Positions 1 through 9,059 of a DNA stretch of 64,000 nt are shown here, piece by piece. A program made the position numbers and the translations under genes. The stretch lies in contig JAKQJC010000057.1 of NCBI GenBank assembly GCA_029561345.1, forward strand, positions 1-64,000. Reading direction: 5' to 3'. Positions within the stretch are counted from its first letter, which is position 1, and every line of letters starts with the position of its first letter. The notes beneath the pieces are model-generated. The model had not been told where the DNA came from and made no database searches. It worked only from the letters and a program-made list of their open reading frames with translations. This DNA is from Chloroflexota bacterium. Its GTDB lineage: Bacteria > Chloroflexota > Anaerolineae > Anaerolineales > Anaerolineaceae.

Positions 1-140
1 TTGTCGTGGACACGCCAGCGCCCAAAGTCATCTGGCCTTCCGCAACGCCCGTGCCTTCACCCACCGAACCCTACCCCGCGCCGCAGAAGATGCAGCTCCC
101 TGAGGCCACCTCAACGCCGCCAGCTTATCCCCAGCCATAA
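1..140 (+). CDS. C-terminal end of an unidentified protein (cut by window start)
   Basis: Only the last 45 codons are visible, read in frame 3 from base 3 and closed by TAA at 138-140. The visible part is Pro/Thr/Ala-rich with PSPTEP- and TPPAYPQP-like stretches and no recognisable domain, so it looks like a disordered tail. A perfect intrinsic terminator follows 15 bases later, which supports a real gene end here. Function cannot be stated. Low-complexity tails of this kind occur on lipoproteins and membrane-anchored proteins elsewhere in this window. Confidence 0.6.
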   Translation, partial: VVDTPAPKVIWPSATPVPSPTEPYPAPQKMQLPEATSTPPAYPQP

Positions 141-154
141 ATTCAATCAACCAG

Positions 155-200
155 CCTGGAGCGGGTTCCAATCAGAAAGGGCTCCGCTCCAGGTTTTTTT
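155..200 (+). terminator. Rho-independent terminator after the partial gene
   Basis: A perfect 10-bp stem (CCTGGAGCGG at 155-164 with CCGCTCCAGG at 184-193) encloses a 19-base loop and is followed at once by seven T. It ends the partial plus-strand gene and separates it from the convergent exporter gene. Confidence 0.9.
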
Positions 201-331
201 AACGGGGAAAATGCCCGGCTCCTTCAGACGGGCGGCGGGGGCGCCAAAACGAAGCGCAAAAGCCGGTTGCGATTATCAGAGATCAGGGTTGTATTGTTCC
301 GGAAAGGAAAAATTTCATACAGCTGGCGGTT

Positions 332-1573
332 TCAGCCGTCTCTGCCGGCGGTCTTTTTGGCGCTGCGGTTCTTAAGCCAGCTCCTGAAGCGCCCCCAGCG
401 TTCAACCAGCCAGCGCTGCAGCGCCGTGGGCTCAGGCCTGGGAGCCAGCGCCATGTGTTCCCACGGATCGCGGTCCAGAAGTTTGTTGAGGATGTATTCA
501 AAAATGAGCTTGATGGTGGCCAGCACTGGCGTGGCCAGCAAAACCCCTACCATGCCCAGAATGGCAGCCCCCGCCAGCGCGGCAATCAGCATGGCCGCCG
601 GGTGAATTTTGAGCGTGCCCGACATGATGGCCGTGGCGATGAAGCTGTCGATCAGGTAGTCCAGCAGCAGGGCAAAAACCACCACCACCGCGGCATGCGT
701 GACGGGCGTCAGGCCAAATGGCGTATATCCCTGGAAAATACACACCGTCGCATAAGCCGTCCAGGCGATGGCCGGGCCAATATAGGGAATGAACCGGGCC
801 AGCCCGGCCACGCAGGCCAGGCCAAAGGCGTAATTCACCCCCATGCCGCTCAAATAGGCGGTGTAAAGCAGGATGGTCACTGAAATGACAAAGAGCTGGC
901 CGCGCAAAAAGGCATTCCAGATATGCCCCAGTTCAACGCCCAGCCGTCTGAAATCATCGCCGTAGCCCGGCAGTTGAATATCCAGCAGTTTTCCGCCTTC
1001 GCCGTTGGTCTCAGCCAGGATAAAATAAGAAATGAGCAGCGAGAAAACGCCCCAGCTCACCAGGGTGGCGGCGCTGGCCGCCCCGCGCCCCAGCACCGTG
1101 CCAATTTGACCCAGCAAAGGCTGCACCGCGTCCAGCACCTGTTTACTGACGGCATTGAAATCCATATGCACAAAGTCAATGGTGAAGGGGCCGATGATGA
1201 TCACCCGCTTGGAGAGATCCTCCAGGAAAGCCGGCACATTCACCACGGCTTTCTGTAAAAAGCCCACCAGGCTTTGCAGCTGCTCAAACAGGGCCAGCCC
1301 GCTGATGGTGAGGGAGCTGAGCAAAAGGATCACCAGGAAAAGATACAGAATTGCCACACAAACCCGCCAGTGCAGATGCAAATATTTGCGCATTCCGGCT
1401 GCAATGGGGTACATCAAATAAGCGATAATAAATGAAACCAGCACCGGGCCAACTACATCTCGCAGGGTGGCAAAAAGGAAGGCGATAATGGCAACAATGG
1501 TCAGGGCCACCACCAGTTTGGTGGTCGGTCCCCATAGAGGCGAGGTCGAATGTGTGGAGGGATCTTCATGCAT
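332..1573 (-). CDS. AI-2E (PerM) family transporter
   Basis: A 413-residue polytopic membrane protein with about eight hydrophobic helices, typical of the AI-2E/PerM exporter family in length and layout. An N-terminal pair of helices is followed by a soluble stretch (about residues 80-150), then a dense helix bundle with the family-like segment GLARFIPYIGPAIAW and a charged C-terminal tail. Members are thought to export small molecules or act as ion antiporters; the substrate here is unknown. It is monocistronic and convergent with the partial gene at the left edge. The start at 1573 is supported by a promoter that places transcription start at or next to the ATG (separate entry), so the message is probably leaderless and needs no ribosome binding site. 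Confidence 0.88.
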   Translation of the reverse strand: MHEDPSTHSTSPLWGPTTKLVVALTIVAIIAFLFATLRDVVGPVLVSFIIAYLMYPIAAGMRKYLHLHWRVCVAILYLFLVILLLSSLTISGLALFEQLQSLVGFLQKAVVNVPAFLEDLSKRVIIIGPFTIDFVHMDFNAVSKQVLDAVQPLLGQIGTVLGRGAASAATLVSWGVFSLLISYFILAETNGEGGKLLDIQLPGYGDDFRRLGVELGHIWNAFLRGQLFVISVTILLYTAYLSGMGVNYAFGLACVAGLARFIPYIGPAIAWTAYATVCIFQGYTPFGLTPVTHAAVVVVFALLLDYLIDSFIATAIMSGTLKIHPAAMLIAALAGAAILGMVGVLLATPVLATIKLIFEYILNKLLDRDPWEHMALAPRPEPTALQRWLVERWGRFRSWLKNRSAKKTAGRDG

Positions 1574-1579
1574 GCCTAT

Positions 1580-1608
1580 ATTTTAGCCCTGCCAAAGGGG
1601 TGTGTCAA
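1580..1608 (-). promoter_or_regulatory. Promoter of the AI-2E transporter, leaderless type
   Basis: On the minus strand TTGACA (1608-1603) is followed by a 17-base spacer and TAAAAT (1585-1580). Only six bases separate the -10 box from the ATG at 1573, so the message probably begins at the start codon. Confidence 0.75.
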
Positions 1609-1615
1609 CATCTGG

Positions 1616-1646
1616 TTGAAGACAGGCCAAATGAGTATGTTATAAT
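1616..1646 (+). promoter_or_regulatory. Promoter of the glycosidase operon (extended -10)
   Basis: TATAAT at 1641-1646 is preceded directly by TGT, an extended -10 element. A poor -35 match, TTGAAG, lies at 1616-1621 with a 19-base gap. The box is 36 bases upstream of the ATG at 1683. Confidence 0.55.
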
Positions 1647-1682
1647 CTGCTTAAATACACCACAACTTGACAAGGATCTTGT

Positions 1683-3254
1683 ATGAAACAGAAATCAGTC
1701 CGTTTCTTCCTGTTATTAGCAACATGCATCCTTCTGGCTGTTGGCTGCCTCAGGTCCCAACCAACCCAGGCTGCGACCATTTGGAAAATCACCCCCAGCC
1801 AGGCAGCCATCGAAAAAAAGCCGGCCGCCAGCATGACCCCGGCCCCCATTAACACGCTCACCTCTCCGCCCACCGTCACGGCTGCCACAGCCGAACAAAA
1901 GATATTTATACCCACCCTGCTCAAAGCCGGGCCGCCGGTCATTTTTTCGGTTGAATCCAACGAACATTTTGCCGTGGGGCAGGTGCTGTTTAATCGTATG
2001 GGAGAGATCAGTGCGCAAAAGGTGCGCCTCAACAGCCGGGTTTCCTGGCGTCTTCTTCAGCCCAATGGTCCCGATGATCCGATTGATTGGAACAAACTGG
2101 CTGATTTTGAAAAAGAACTGCGGGCCTTATCGCAGTTGAATATCAGGCCGATTATTGTTCTGAACGATTCACCCCGCTGGGCCACCGTCAAACCCACCTC
2201 CTGCGCTGCCATTCGCACGGACCGATTTAATGCCTACGCGGCCTTCATCACCCAGTTGATCCAGCGTTATTCAGCTCCCGAATTTAACGTCCATGATTGG
2301 GAACTTGGCAATGAAGTGGATGTGGATTCAGACCTGGGTCTGGAAACAGACAGTGTATACGGCTGTTGGGGTGATATTTCTAAGGCCGATTACGGCGGCA
2401 GCCAGTATGGCGAAATGTTGAAAGTGGTCGGCCCGGCCATCCGGCAGGCCGATCCCAGCGCCGTCATCTGGATGAGCGGGCTGCTGCTGGCTTCGCCAGA
2501 CACCAGCGCCAGCGACACCCAGGGTACCAAAGGCTGCCCGGAATGCTTTTTTGACGGCGTATTGAGCACCGGCGCCGCGCCTTATATTGACATTGTGGCC
2601 TATCATTATTACCCGCCTTATCTCAACGAAGTGCGTGATTATGATGTCCTCTATCCCTGGCACAACCTGGGCGGTGGGGTGCGCGGAAAAGCCCAGTTCC
2701 TGCGCAATGTCATGGCTAAATACGGCGTTAATAAACCCCTGGCGTTGAACGAAATTGCCCTCATGTGCGCTGAAGTGGTCGGCGGGCAACCCGTCAGCTA
2801 CTGCACCCCGCCCAATAGCCAGTTCTTTGAAGTGCAGGCCGATTTTCTTGTCAAAGTGTTCACCCGCGCCTGGTCTGTGGATATCATGAATGTGAGTTGG
2901 TACACGCTCAATGGACCTGCCTGGCGCTACACCGGCCTTGTGGAAAGCAGCACCAATCTGGTCACCCCGGCTTATGCAGCCTATGTTGAATACCTGGACC
3001 GCCTGCGCGACGGTGAATTCCAGGCGGCCCACAATTACGGCCAGGATATCGAAGCCTATACCTTCAAAAAAGATGGCTACCTGGTTGATGTGGTCTGGGC
3101 AAATGTCAATGAACCCAAAAAAATCCAGATTCCCCAATCTCAATGGATCACGGCTTATGACCGCAACGGTAACGTGATCACCCCGGCCACAGTTGGCGCT
3201 TATTATGAAGTGCCTGTTTCAGTGAGCCCCATTTATATCGAATGGCACCAGTAA
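1683..3254 (+). CDS. Glycoside hydrolase-like lipoprotein (clan GH-A type fold)
   Basis: A 523-residue exported protein. The N-terminus is a lipoprotein signal ending in LLAVGC, followed by a linker with a hydrophobic IFIPTLL segment. The body resembles clan GH-A (beta/alpha)8 glycosidases such as GH39: an Asn-Glu pair in WELGNEV puts the acid/base at Glu211, and LALNEIAL puts the nucleophile near Glu357. The substrate is not evident. It is paralogous to the lipoprotein at 7623-8981, sharing the segment order WEL-x-NE, YGGxxYGEMLK, ADPxAxVxxxGLLL and a C-terminal 'pay-off' region ending in YxEW/YVEF. It leads a four-gene operon with a GH78-like enzyme starting one base after its stop. The start at 1683 is chosen because it begins the signal peptide. 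Confidence 0.75.
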   Translation: MKQKSVRFFLLLATCILLAVGCLRSQPTQAATIWKITPSQAAIEKKPAASMTPAPINTLTSPPTVTAATAEQKIFIPTLLKAGPPVIFSVESNEHFAVGQVLFNRMGEISAQKVRLNSRVSWRLLQPNGPDDPIDWNKLADFEKELRALSQLNIRPIIVLNDSPRWATVKPTSCAAIRTDRFNAYAAFITQLIQRYSAPEFNVHDWELGNEVDVDSDLGLETDSVYGCWGDISKADYGGSQYGEMLKVVGPAIRQADPSAVIWMSGLLLASPDTSASDTQGTKGCPECFFDGVLSTGAAPYIDIVAYHYYPPYLNEVRDYDVLYPWHNLGGGVRGKAQFLRNVMAKYGVNKPLALNEIALMCAEVVGGQPVSYCTPPNSQFFEVQADFLVKVFTRAWSVDIMNVSWYTLNGPAWRYTGLVESSTNLVTPAYAAYVEYLDRLRDGEFQAAHNYGQDIEAYTFKKDGYLVDVVWANVNEPKKIQIPQSQWITAYDRNGNVITPATVGAYYEVPVSVSPIYIEWHQ

Positions 3255-3255
3255 G

Positions 3256-6165
3256 ATGACAAGGGTTCGCTGCCTGCGCTTTTTGCTATTATTCGGCCTG
3301 ATTTTACTGCCCCTCGCCGGGGCAGCCGGGCAGAGCCAGGCGGCGAACACCCTTTTTTTGCCCCTGGCGGTCGAAAGTGAATCTTTCAGCCAGGTGCCGC
3401 CCATCTGGCCTGTCAATGATCCGCCGGCCGCCCACGAGGTGGCCCTCTTTCGCGCCGCTTTTTCCCTCGAATCGACCCGCAGCGTCACCCTGGATATTTT
3501 CGCGGATACCCGCTATCAGGTCTGGATTGACGGCGTTTCCATCGGCCGCGGCCCGGCCCGCTTTTCATGGACCCTTCATGAATATGACAGCCTGAATTCC
3601 CCCGAACTTCAGCCCGGCACCCACACGGTGGCCGTTCTGGTTCAATGGTCACCCAACCAGCGCCGTTCCGAATCCACCCGCCCCCACCTGCGGGCGCGCA
3701 TCACCGCCGGAGGCCAGCGCCTGATCCAGACCGGGCTGGCCTGGAAAGCCCTTCTTTCTCCTGCCTGGCGCGCCGATGCCGCCCCGGTGCATGCCTGGAA
3801 CCTGATTGGGGCCACCGAACTGCTGGATTTGCGCCAGCTGCCGGCTGGCTGGCAGAACCCCGGTTTCGATGACCAGGCCTGGAACGCAGCTGTTTTCGTC
3901 AATCCGCTGCAGGTGGCGGCCCCAAACCATCTGCTGGTTGCTCATATGGATTTTGGCTATGCCCGGCCCGAAGTGCTGCCCGACCTGACCTGGCCCGACT
4001 CCGTCCCCGCCCCCATCTTCCAGCCGCGCAACCTGCCCCTGCTGAACGAAACTGCCATCCTTCCCACGGTTGTGGAAAGCGGGTTGATCTCACCTGACCG
4101 CGCCGTGCAGTATTTCACAGCCCCAGCCAGCCTGACTTTCACCCTTGCCTCCCCTGCCGCCATCGCCCTTGAAATGCTCTCACCCACCGGCCTGCCTGCC
4201 GCCAACACGCCCGATCTTTCGGGCCAGATGCTCAACTGGCAGCCCGCCGGCGATTCCCGCCCGGATGTTTTCACGGCCGCGGTGAACCTGCCTGCCGGCG
4301 AAAATCACCTTTCGGCTGCCGGCCTGCATTTTGCAGTCTATTCACCTCCCGCCGGATGGCCTCTGCGCCCGCTGGAAACTGGCGCGCACACCGGCAGCCG
4401 CCTGCTGCTGGCCGATCTCTCTCCTCGGAACGGCGCCGTTTCCGTTGCCAGCTCGGCAGCCGCCCTCACCGCCGTGTTCAACGCCACGCCCTCCTATCTG
4501 GTGCTGGACCTGGGGCGCACCCGCCTGGGCCGCCTCACCGGACAGATCACCGGCCCGGCCGGCAGCTTTGTGGATATTGGCTGGGATGAACGCCTCTATA
4601 ATGGGCTGCGCCCCCTGCCCTATCCGGGGCATATGCACCCGGAATGGAACGAAGCCGATACCTGGATTCTGGACGGCGCCTCCCGCGACCTGACCACCCT
4701 CGATGCCCGCTCCGGCCGCTATATTTTGATCGCCGTCTGGGGGAATGGCCCGGTCACCCTGTCGCAGCTGCAATTTATCGAAGAAAACTACCCGGCCGCA
4801 CAAACGGGAAATTTCACCAGCAGCGATTCGCGCCTTAACCAGATCTGGCAAACCGGCGCCACCACCCTCATCCCCAACATGAACGACGCCTATGCCGATC
4901 CCTGGCGCGAACGCGGCCAATGGTGGGGCGATGCCTTTGTCACCGACCGGGTGAACAGCGTCACCTTTGGCGATTCCCTGCTGCTCAAACGCGGCCTTAT
5001 CTTCATGGCCAATGCTCTTGAGGATAATGGACGCGCCAAAGCCATGGCCCCTAACGGGCAGGGCGTTTATATGCTTGATTACGGCATGCTGTGGGTGCAG
5101 TCCATCCACGATGCCTGGCTGCGCACAGGCGACAAAGCCCTGCTCGAAAAATTATACATTCCCCTCACCCGCTACATGGCCTACCTGCAAATCTTTTGCG
5201 ATGCTGAATCAGGGCTGCTGAATGTGCCTGAAGGCGCCTGGGCCATGTCCGCCTATGTGGATGTGGGGCTGGATGCCGACCGGCACGGCTTCTCCACCGC
5301 GGTCAACGCCATGTACTACGGCACCCTGCGCCAGGCAGCCGCCTTGGCCAGCGCGGTCAATGACCCCGCCCGCGCCGCCGCCTGGGGCGCCCAGGCAGAT
5401 GCCCTGCGCGGTCAAATCAACGCCCGGCTTTATGATGCTGAACAGCACCGTTACAACGCCTCCATTCGCAACGGAGAAAAAGCCGCCCCCAGCGTACATG
5501 CCCAGGCCTGGGCGCTGGCCTACAGTGTGCCCGCCGAAAGCGAGCGCTCTGCCGTCACCGCATCCCTGGTGAGCATGCTCTCCACCGATCCGCTGAATGC
5601 CAGCGTGCAAACTTACGGCATGTACTGGCTGCTCGAAGCGCTCGGCCAGAATGGCCAGATCAGCCCTGCCCTTGCCATCATCCGCAGCTACTACGGCCGC
5701 ATGCTCGACCTCGGCGCCACCACCTGGTGGGAAAATTTCTACGCCAATTATTACTACTACAACAGCTACTCTCATGCCTGGGGCGCCAGCCCAACCTGGT
5801 TCATGAGTACCTATGTTTTGGGATTACGCCAGACCGGCCCCCATACCTGGCTTTTTAAGCCCGCTTTTGACGGCCTGGACGCCGTATCCGGCAGCCTGCC
5901 GCTGTCTGGCGATGCCCTTGCGGCCAGCTGGACGCGCCAGGGCTGCACTCAGGCCGATCTGACTATTAACGCTCCGGCTGGCTCCAGCGGCGAAGTGATT
6001 GTTCCCCTTTACACTGCCAGCACCACCGTCACCCTTAACGGGGCTGCCGCCTGGCAAAACAATCAGCCCCTGCTGCCCGGCGTGTCGCTGCAGGCCGACG
6101 GCCTGCATCTTTCGTACGGCGCGGGCACGGCCACAGTGACCCTGCAACCCTTCTGTCAGCAATGA
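3256..6165 (+). CDS. Secreted alpha-L-rhamnosidase-like protein (GH78 type)
   Basis: A 969-residue protein with a cleavable-looking signal peptide (residues 1-31, ending GQSQA) and then LFLPLAVES. Residues about 50-420 are beta-rich, as in the accessory beta-sandwich domains of GH78. The catalytic (alpha/alpha)6 barrel spans about 510-860, with the family-like motif DPWRERGQWWGD (Asp548, Glu552, Asp559) that corresponds to the acidic cluster of GH78 enzymes. The C-terminus is a small beta-sandwich. The expected role is removal of terminal alpha-L-rhamnose from glycans outside the cell; I cannot fix the linkage. ATG follows the upstream stop after one base, so translation is probably coupled. 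GH106 or an inactive relative cannot be excluded by eye. Confidence 0.8.
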   Translation: MTRVRCLRFLLLFGLILLPLAGAAGQSQAANTLFLPLAVESESFSQVPPIWPVNDPPAAHEVALFRAAFSLESTRSVTLDIFADTRYQVWIDGVSIGRGPARFSWTLHEYDSLNSPELQPGTHTVAVLVQWSPNQRRSESTRPHLRARITAGGQRLIQTGLAWKALLSPAWRADAAPVHAWNLIGATELLDLRQLPAGWQNPGFDDQAWNAAVFVNPLQVAAPNHLLVAHMDFGYARPEVLPDLTWPDSVPAPIFQPRNLPLLNETAILPTVVESGLISPDRAVQYFTAPASLTFTLASPAAIALEMLSPTGLPAANTPDLSGQMLNWQPAGDSRPDVFTAAVNLPAGENHLSAAGLHFAVYSPPAGWPLRPLETGAHTGSRLLLADLSPRNGAVSVASSAAALTAVFNATPSYLVLDLGRTRLGRLTGQITGPAGSFVDIGWDERLYNGLRPLPYPGHMHPEWNEADTWILDGASRDLTTLDARSGRYILIAVWGNGPVTLSQLQFIEENYPAAQTGNFTSSDSRLNQIWQTGATTLIPNMNDAYADPWRERGQWWGDAFVTDRVNSVTFGDSLLLKRGLIFMANALEDNGRAKAMAPNGQGVYMLDYGMLWVQSIHDAWLRTGDKALLEKLYIPLTRYMAYLQIFCDAESGLLNVPEGAWAMSAYVDVGLDADRHGFSTAVNAMYYGTLRQAAALASAVNDPARAAAWGAQADALRGQINARLYDAEQHRYNASIRNGEKAAPSVHAQAWALAYSVPAESERSAVTASLVSMLSTDPLNASVQTYGMYWLLEALGQNGQISPALAIIRSYYGRMLDLGATTWWENFYANYYYYNSYSHAWGASPTWFMSTYVLGLRQTGPHTWLFKPAFDGLDAVSGSLPLSGDALAASWTRQGCTQADLTINAPAGSSGEVIVPLYTASTTVTLNGAAAWQNNQPLLPGVSLQADGLHLSYGAGTATVTLQPFCQQ

Positions 6166-6172
6166 GGTGAGC

Positions 6173-7609
6173 ATGTCTTTCTCTCTTTTCAAGCGCCGGT
6201 CTTTCTGGCTGGCGGCAGCTTATCTGATCGGGGTTGCCGCTGTTCTTTACTTTTTTTTCGCCGCTTACGGCTACGATGACCCTTACATCACCTATCGCTA
6301 TGCGAATAATCTCCGCCACGGGTTAGGCTTTGTTTTTAACCCCGGCGAACAGGTGCTGAGCACCACCACGCCCCTCTTTGCCATGCTGCTGGCCGCGCTC
6401 GGTCTGTTCGTTGAAAACCTTCCCCAAACCGCCAATCTCATCAGCGCCGTCAGCATCGCAGCCGGGGGCCTGCTGCTCTGGCAATTGGCCCGCCAGTGGA
6501 AACTTAACGCCGCCAGCTGGGCTGCCCTGGCGCTCTATCCCACCTTCAGCCTGCTGCTGCAAACCACCGGCTCTGAAACGCCCCTCTACATCACCCTGGG
6601 CCTGGCCGCCCTGGCTGCCTATCAGGCCAGGCGCTATAAAACCACAGCCGTGCTGGCGGCCCTCACTGGTCTGGCCCGCCCCGATGGCGTGCTGGTGGCC
6701 GGGGTGCTGGGGCTGCATTACCTGGTTTTCGAATGGCGCCGCGCGCGCGCCATCCCCTGGGCCGCCCTGGCCATTTACCTGGCCATCAATCTGGCCTGGT
6801 ATGGTTTCGCCTGGTTCTATTTTGGCTATCCCCTGCCGGTCACCCTGGCTGCCAAGCAGCAGCAGGGCAGCATGGCCATCAGCCAGCAGTTCTTTGCCGG
6901 TTTTTTCAAGGTCGCCGGCTGGTACAACACCTGGCCTTACTGGCTTGAATTGGGGCTGGCAGCCCTGGGCGCCTTCTGGTGCGTGCGCCGGCGCAGTCCG
7001 GCCTGGCTTCTTCTGGCCTGGGTGGCGGTCTATTTTGCCGGTTATTCCCTGCTGGGCGTCAGCCAGTACTTCTGGTATTATGCCCCCCTGGTGCCCGGGT
7101 TTGTTCTGCTGGTGAGCCTGGGGGTGGAGGCGCTGTGGGCCGGCCGCAGCCAGTGGCGCGGCTGGGCTGGCGTTGCCGTTCTGCTCACGCTCACCGCCGC
7201 CGCCATGCAGGCTCAGGATGCCCTGCACCTGAGCCAGGTCCGCGATACCCGCCTCCCCCGCTACACCCAGACTGGCCTCTGGCTGGCGCAAAATATCCCC
7301 GCTGAAGCCAGGGTTGGCCTGCTGGAAGTGGGCATCATCGGCTATTACGCCCCGCAATCTCTGGTGGATTTTGCCGGCCTGATTCAGCCTGCCGTGGCCC
7401 GGCAGCTTAAACGCGAAACCTCCTATGACGATGCCGCCCTGTGGGCTGTTGAAGCATATCAGCCGGAATATCTGGCCCTGGCTGCCGGCACCCTGCCGCA
7501 ATTTCGCGAAGCTTATGTCAATCTTCATTGTCAGCCCATTCATCTGATCGAAGACCCGTCTGAAAAGAAAATCAACATGGAAATCTATCATTGCCAAACC
7601 GCACCCTGA
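6173..7609 (+). CDS. Polytopic membrane glycosyltransferase-like protein (GT-C type)
   Basis: About 478 residues with some ten to eleven membrane helices. The first periplasmic loop carries YDDPYITYRYANN, the Asp-Asp arrangement typical of GT-C polyprenyl-phosphate sugar transferases, and a soluble C-terminal domain follows the last helix (about residue 360 on). Such enzymes move a sugar from a lipid-phosphate donor to a glycan or protein on the outer face of the membrane; acceptor and donor are unknown. A GTG at 6167 could also open the frame, but ATG 6173 lies just after GAGGTGA, a likely ribosome binding site with short spacing, and is preferred. It sits between GH78 and the second glycosidase, so the operon mixes glycan building and trimming. 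Confidence 0.72.
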   Translation: MSFSLFKRRSFWLAAAYLIGVAAVLYFFFAAYGYDDPYITYRYANNLRHGLGFVFNPGEQVLSTTTPLFAMLLAALGLFVENLPQTANLISAVSIAAGGLLLWQLARQWKLNAASWAALALYPTFSLLLQTTGSETPLYITLGLAALAAYQARRYKTTAVLAALTGLARPDGVLVAGVLGLHYLVFEWRRARAIPWAALAIYLAINLAWYGFAWFYFGYPLPVTLAAKQQQGSMAISQQFFAGFFKVAGWYNTWPYWLELGLAALGAFWCVRRRSPAWLLLAWVAVYFAGYSLLGVSQYFWYYAPLVPGFVLLVSLGVEALWAGRSQWRGWAGVAVLLTLTAAAMQAQDALHLSQVRDTRLPRYTQTGLWLAQNIPAEARVGLLEVGIIGYYAPQSLVDFAGLIQPAVARQLKRETSYDDAALWAVEAYQPEYLALAAGTLPQFREAYVNLHCQPIHLIEDPSEKKINMEIYHCQTAP

Positions 7610-7622
7610 AAGGAAACCGGCC

Positions 7623-8981
7623 ATGAAAAAACGCATAAATTGGATCCATTTTCTTCTCTGCCTGACCCTTCTCGCCAGCGCGCTCACCGCCTGCCAGACG
7701 CCCAAAACGCCCGCTTCAAAGTCTGCCTCTCTGCCTGCCCCTGGCAGCCTGTTCGGCATCTCCGGCACCTTTAATCTGACTGGGCTCTTCCCCGGCAGCG
7801 TGGCCGGTTGGGCGCGCAGCCATGAGCAATATCCGCTCTGGGAAAGCATTGAACCCCAGCCCGGCGAGCGGAATTGGGCGGCTGTGGCCGACCTGGAAAA
7901 ATGGATTCTTGAAAGCTCCGGCCAGGGCAGCCAGGTGATCCTGGTGGTCGGTAAAACACCCGCCTGGGCGCTCAAACCGGGTCATACAGCCGGGGCGGTT
8001 GCCCCTGAACAAATGGCTGCCTTCGGCCAGTTTATGACCGACCTGGTGCGCCGTTACAGCATGCCGCCTTACAATGTCAAATATTGGGAACTCTGGAACG
8101 AACCAGATGCCGCCCAGGTGCTGGGCGATTGGGGGGAACCCAATGACCCATATTACGGCGGAAAAGCGTATGGTGAAATGCTCAAGCAGATCACCCCCAT
8201 GATCAAAGCGGCTGATCCCACCGCCCAAGTGCTGGTAGGCGGGCTGCTGTTGAACGCTGACCCGGCCAAAACCGGGCTCAGTGAAGAGAGCCAGCGGGCA
8301 GCCCTCTTTTTCAAAGGCGTGCTCGAAGCCGGCGCCGGCAGCGCTTTTGACGGCGTTTCGTTCCATGGATACGACTATTATGGTTACCAGGCGGGCGTCT
8401 ACGGCAATTCCAACTGGAATGCCCAGTGGGATATCACCGGTCCGGCTTTCGGCGTCAAAGCGCAGTATTTGAAAGATCTGCTGACGCAGTACCAGTTGTC
8501 CGGTAAATACCTGATGAGTACTGAAAACGCCCTGATCTGCCCCAAAGATGGAACCGAGCTTGAGTGCCAGGGTGCAGAGTACGAAAACACCAAAAGCGCT
8601 TACCTGGTGCAATCTTATGCCCTGGCCACCGCCCTGGGCCTGCGCGCCAACATCTGGTACAGCGCTGTGGGCTGGCGCGGTTCAGGCTTGCTCAACCCCG
8701 ATAGCAGCGCCCGCCCCTCCTATGCGGCATACACGTTTGCTGCACACATGCTCGGCAATGCAAAATATGCCACCGAGATGACCGGCCGCCCCGGATTGAA
8801 AGGTTATGGTTTTACACAGGATGGCAGGCAGTTCTGGGTGCTGTGGTCTGTCAGCGGGCCGCAGGATGTGGCCTGGGGAACGGCGCCGGCTGCAGTTTAC
8901 GACACCTGGGGCCAGGCTCTGCCTGCCAGTGCTGTCACCTCCATCAACTGGCAGCCGGTTTATGTGGAATTTGCTCCCTAA
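7623..8981 (+). CDS. Glycoside hydrolase-like lipoprotein, paralogue of the 1683-3254 product
   Basis: A 452-residue lipoprotein with signal peptide and lipobox LTAC. The fold looks like a clan GH-A barrel: KYWELWNEPD gives Glu160 as acid/base and LMSTENAL gives Glu301 as nucleophile. It lacks the longer N-terminal linker of its paralogue and is otherwise collinear with it. The presence of both glutamates argues for an active retaining glycosidase; the substrate is unknown. A good ribosome binding site (GAAAGGAAAC) precedes the ATG, 13 bases after the GT-C stop, and the operon ends at the strong palindromic terminator at 9001-9046. Confidence 0.75.
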   Translation: MKKRINWIHFLLCLTLLASALTACQTPKTPASKSASLPAPGSLFGISGTFNLTGLFPGSVAGWARSHEQYPLWESIEPQPGERNWAAVADLEKWILESSGQGSQVILVVGKTPAWALKPGHTAGAVAPEQMAAFGQFMTDLVRRYSMPPYNVKYWELWNEPDAAQVLGDWGEPNDPYYGGKAYGEMLKQITPMIKAADPTAQVLVGGLLLNADPAKTGLSEESQRAALFFKGVLEAGAGSAFDGVSFHGYDYYGYQAGVYGNSNWNAQWDITGPAFGVKAQYLKDLLTQYQLSGKYLMSTENALICPKDGTELECQGAEYENTKSAYLVQSYALATALGLRANIWYSAVGWRGSGLLNPDSSARPSYAAYTFAAHMLGNAKYATEMTGRPGLKGYGFTQDGRQFWVLWSVSGPQDVAWGTAPAAVYDTWGQALPASAVTSINWQPVYVEFAP

Positions 8982-9000
8982 TCCCCCACTTCTCCAAACC

Positions 9001-9046
9001 GCAAAAAGACATCCCCACCTGGGCCCAGGTGGGGATGTCTTTTTGC
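9001..9046. terminator. Bidirectional terminator between the glycosidase operon and lexA
   Basis: A perfect 46-bp palindrome with 23-base arms and no loop bases, centred at 9023/9024. Each arm starts or ends with a run of five A or T flanked by GC (GCAAAAAGACATCC... mirrored). It serves both convergent genes. Confidence 0.92.
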
Positions 9047-9059
9047 AGGCAGGCAAGTC

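Noticed and set aside
6323..7975. Long minus-strand frame (550 codons) opposite the GT-C and second glycosidase genes
   Set aside because: It is the antisense shadow of two well-supported genes. It is rich in Gln/Gly/His with no domain, membrane pattern or ribosome binding site.
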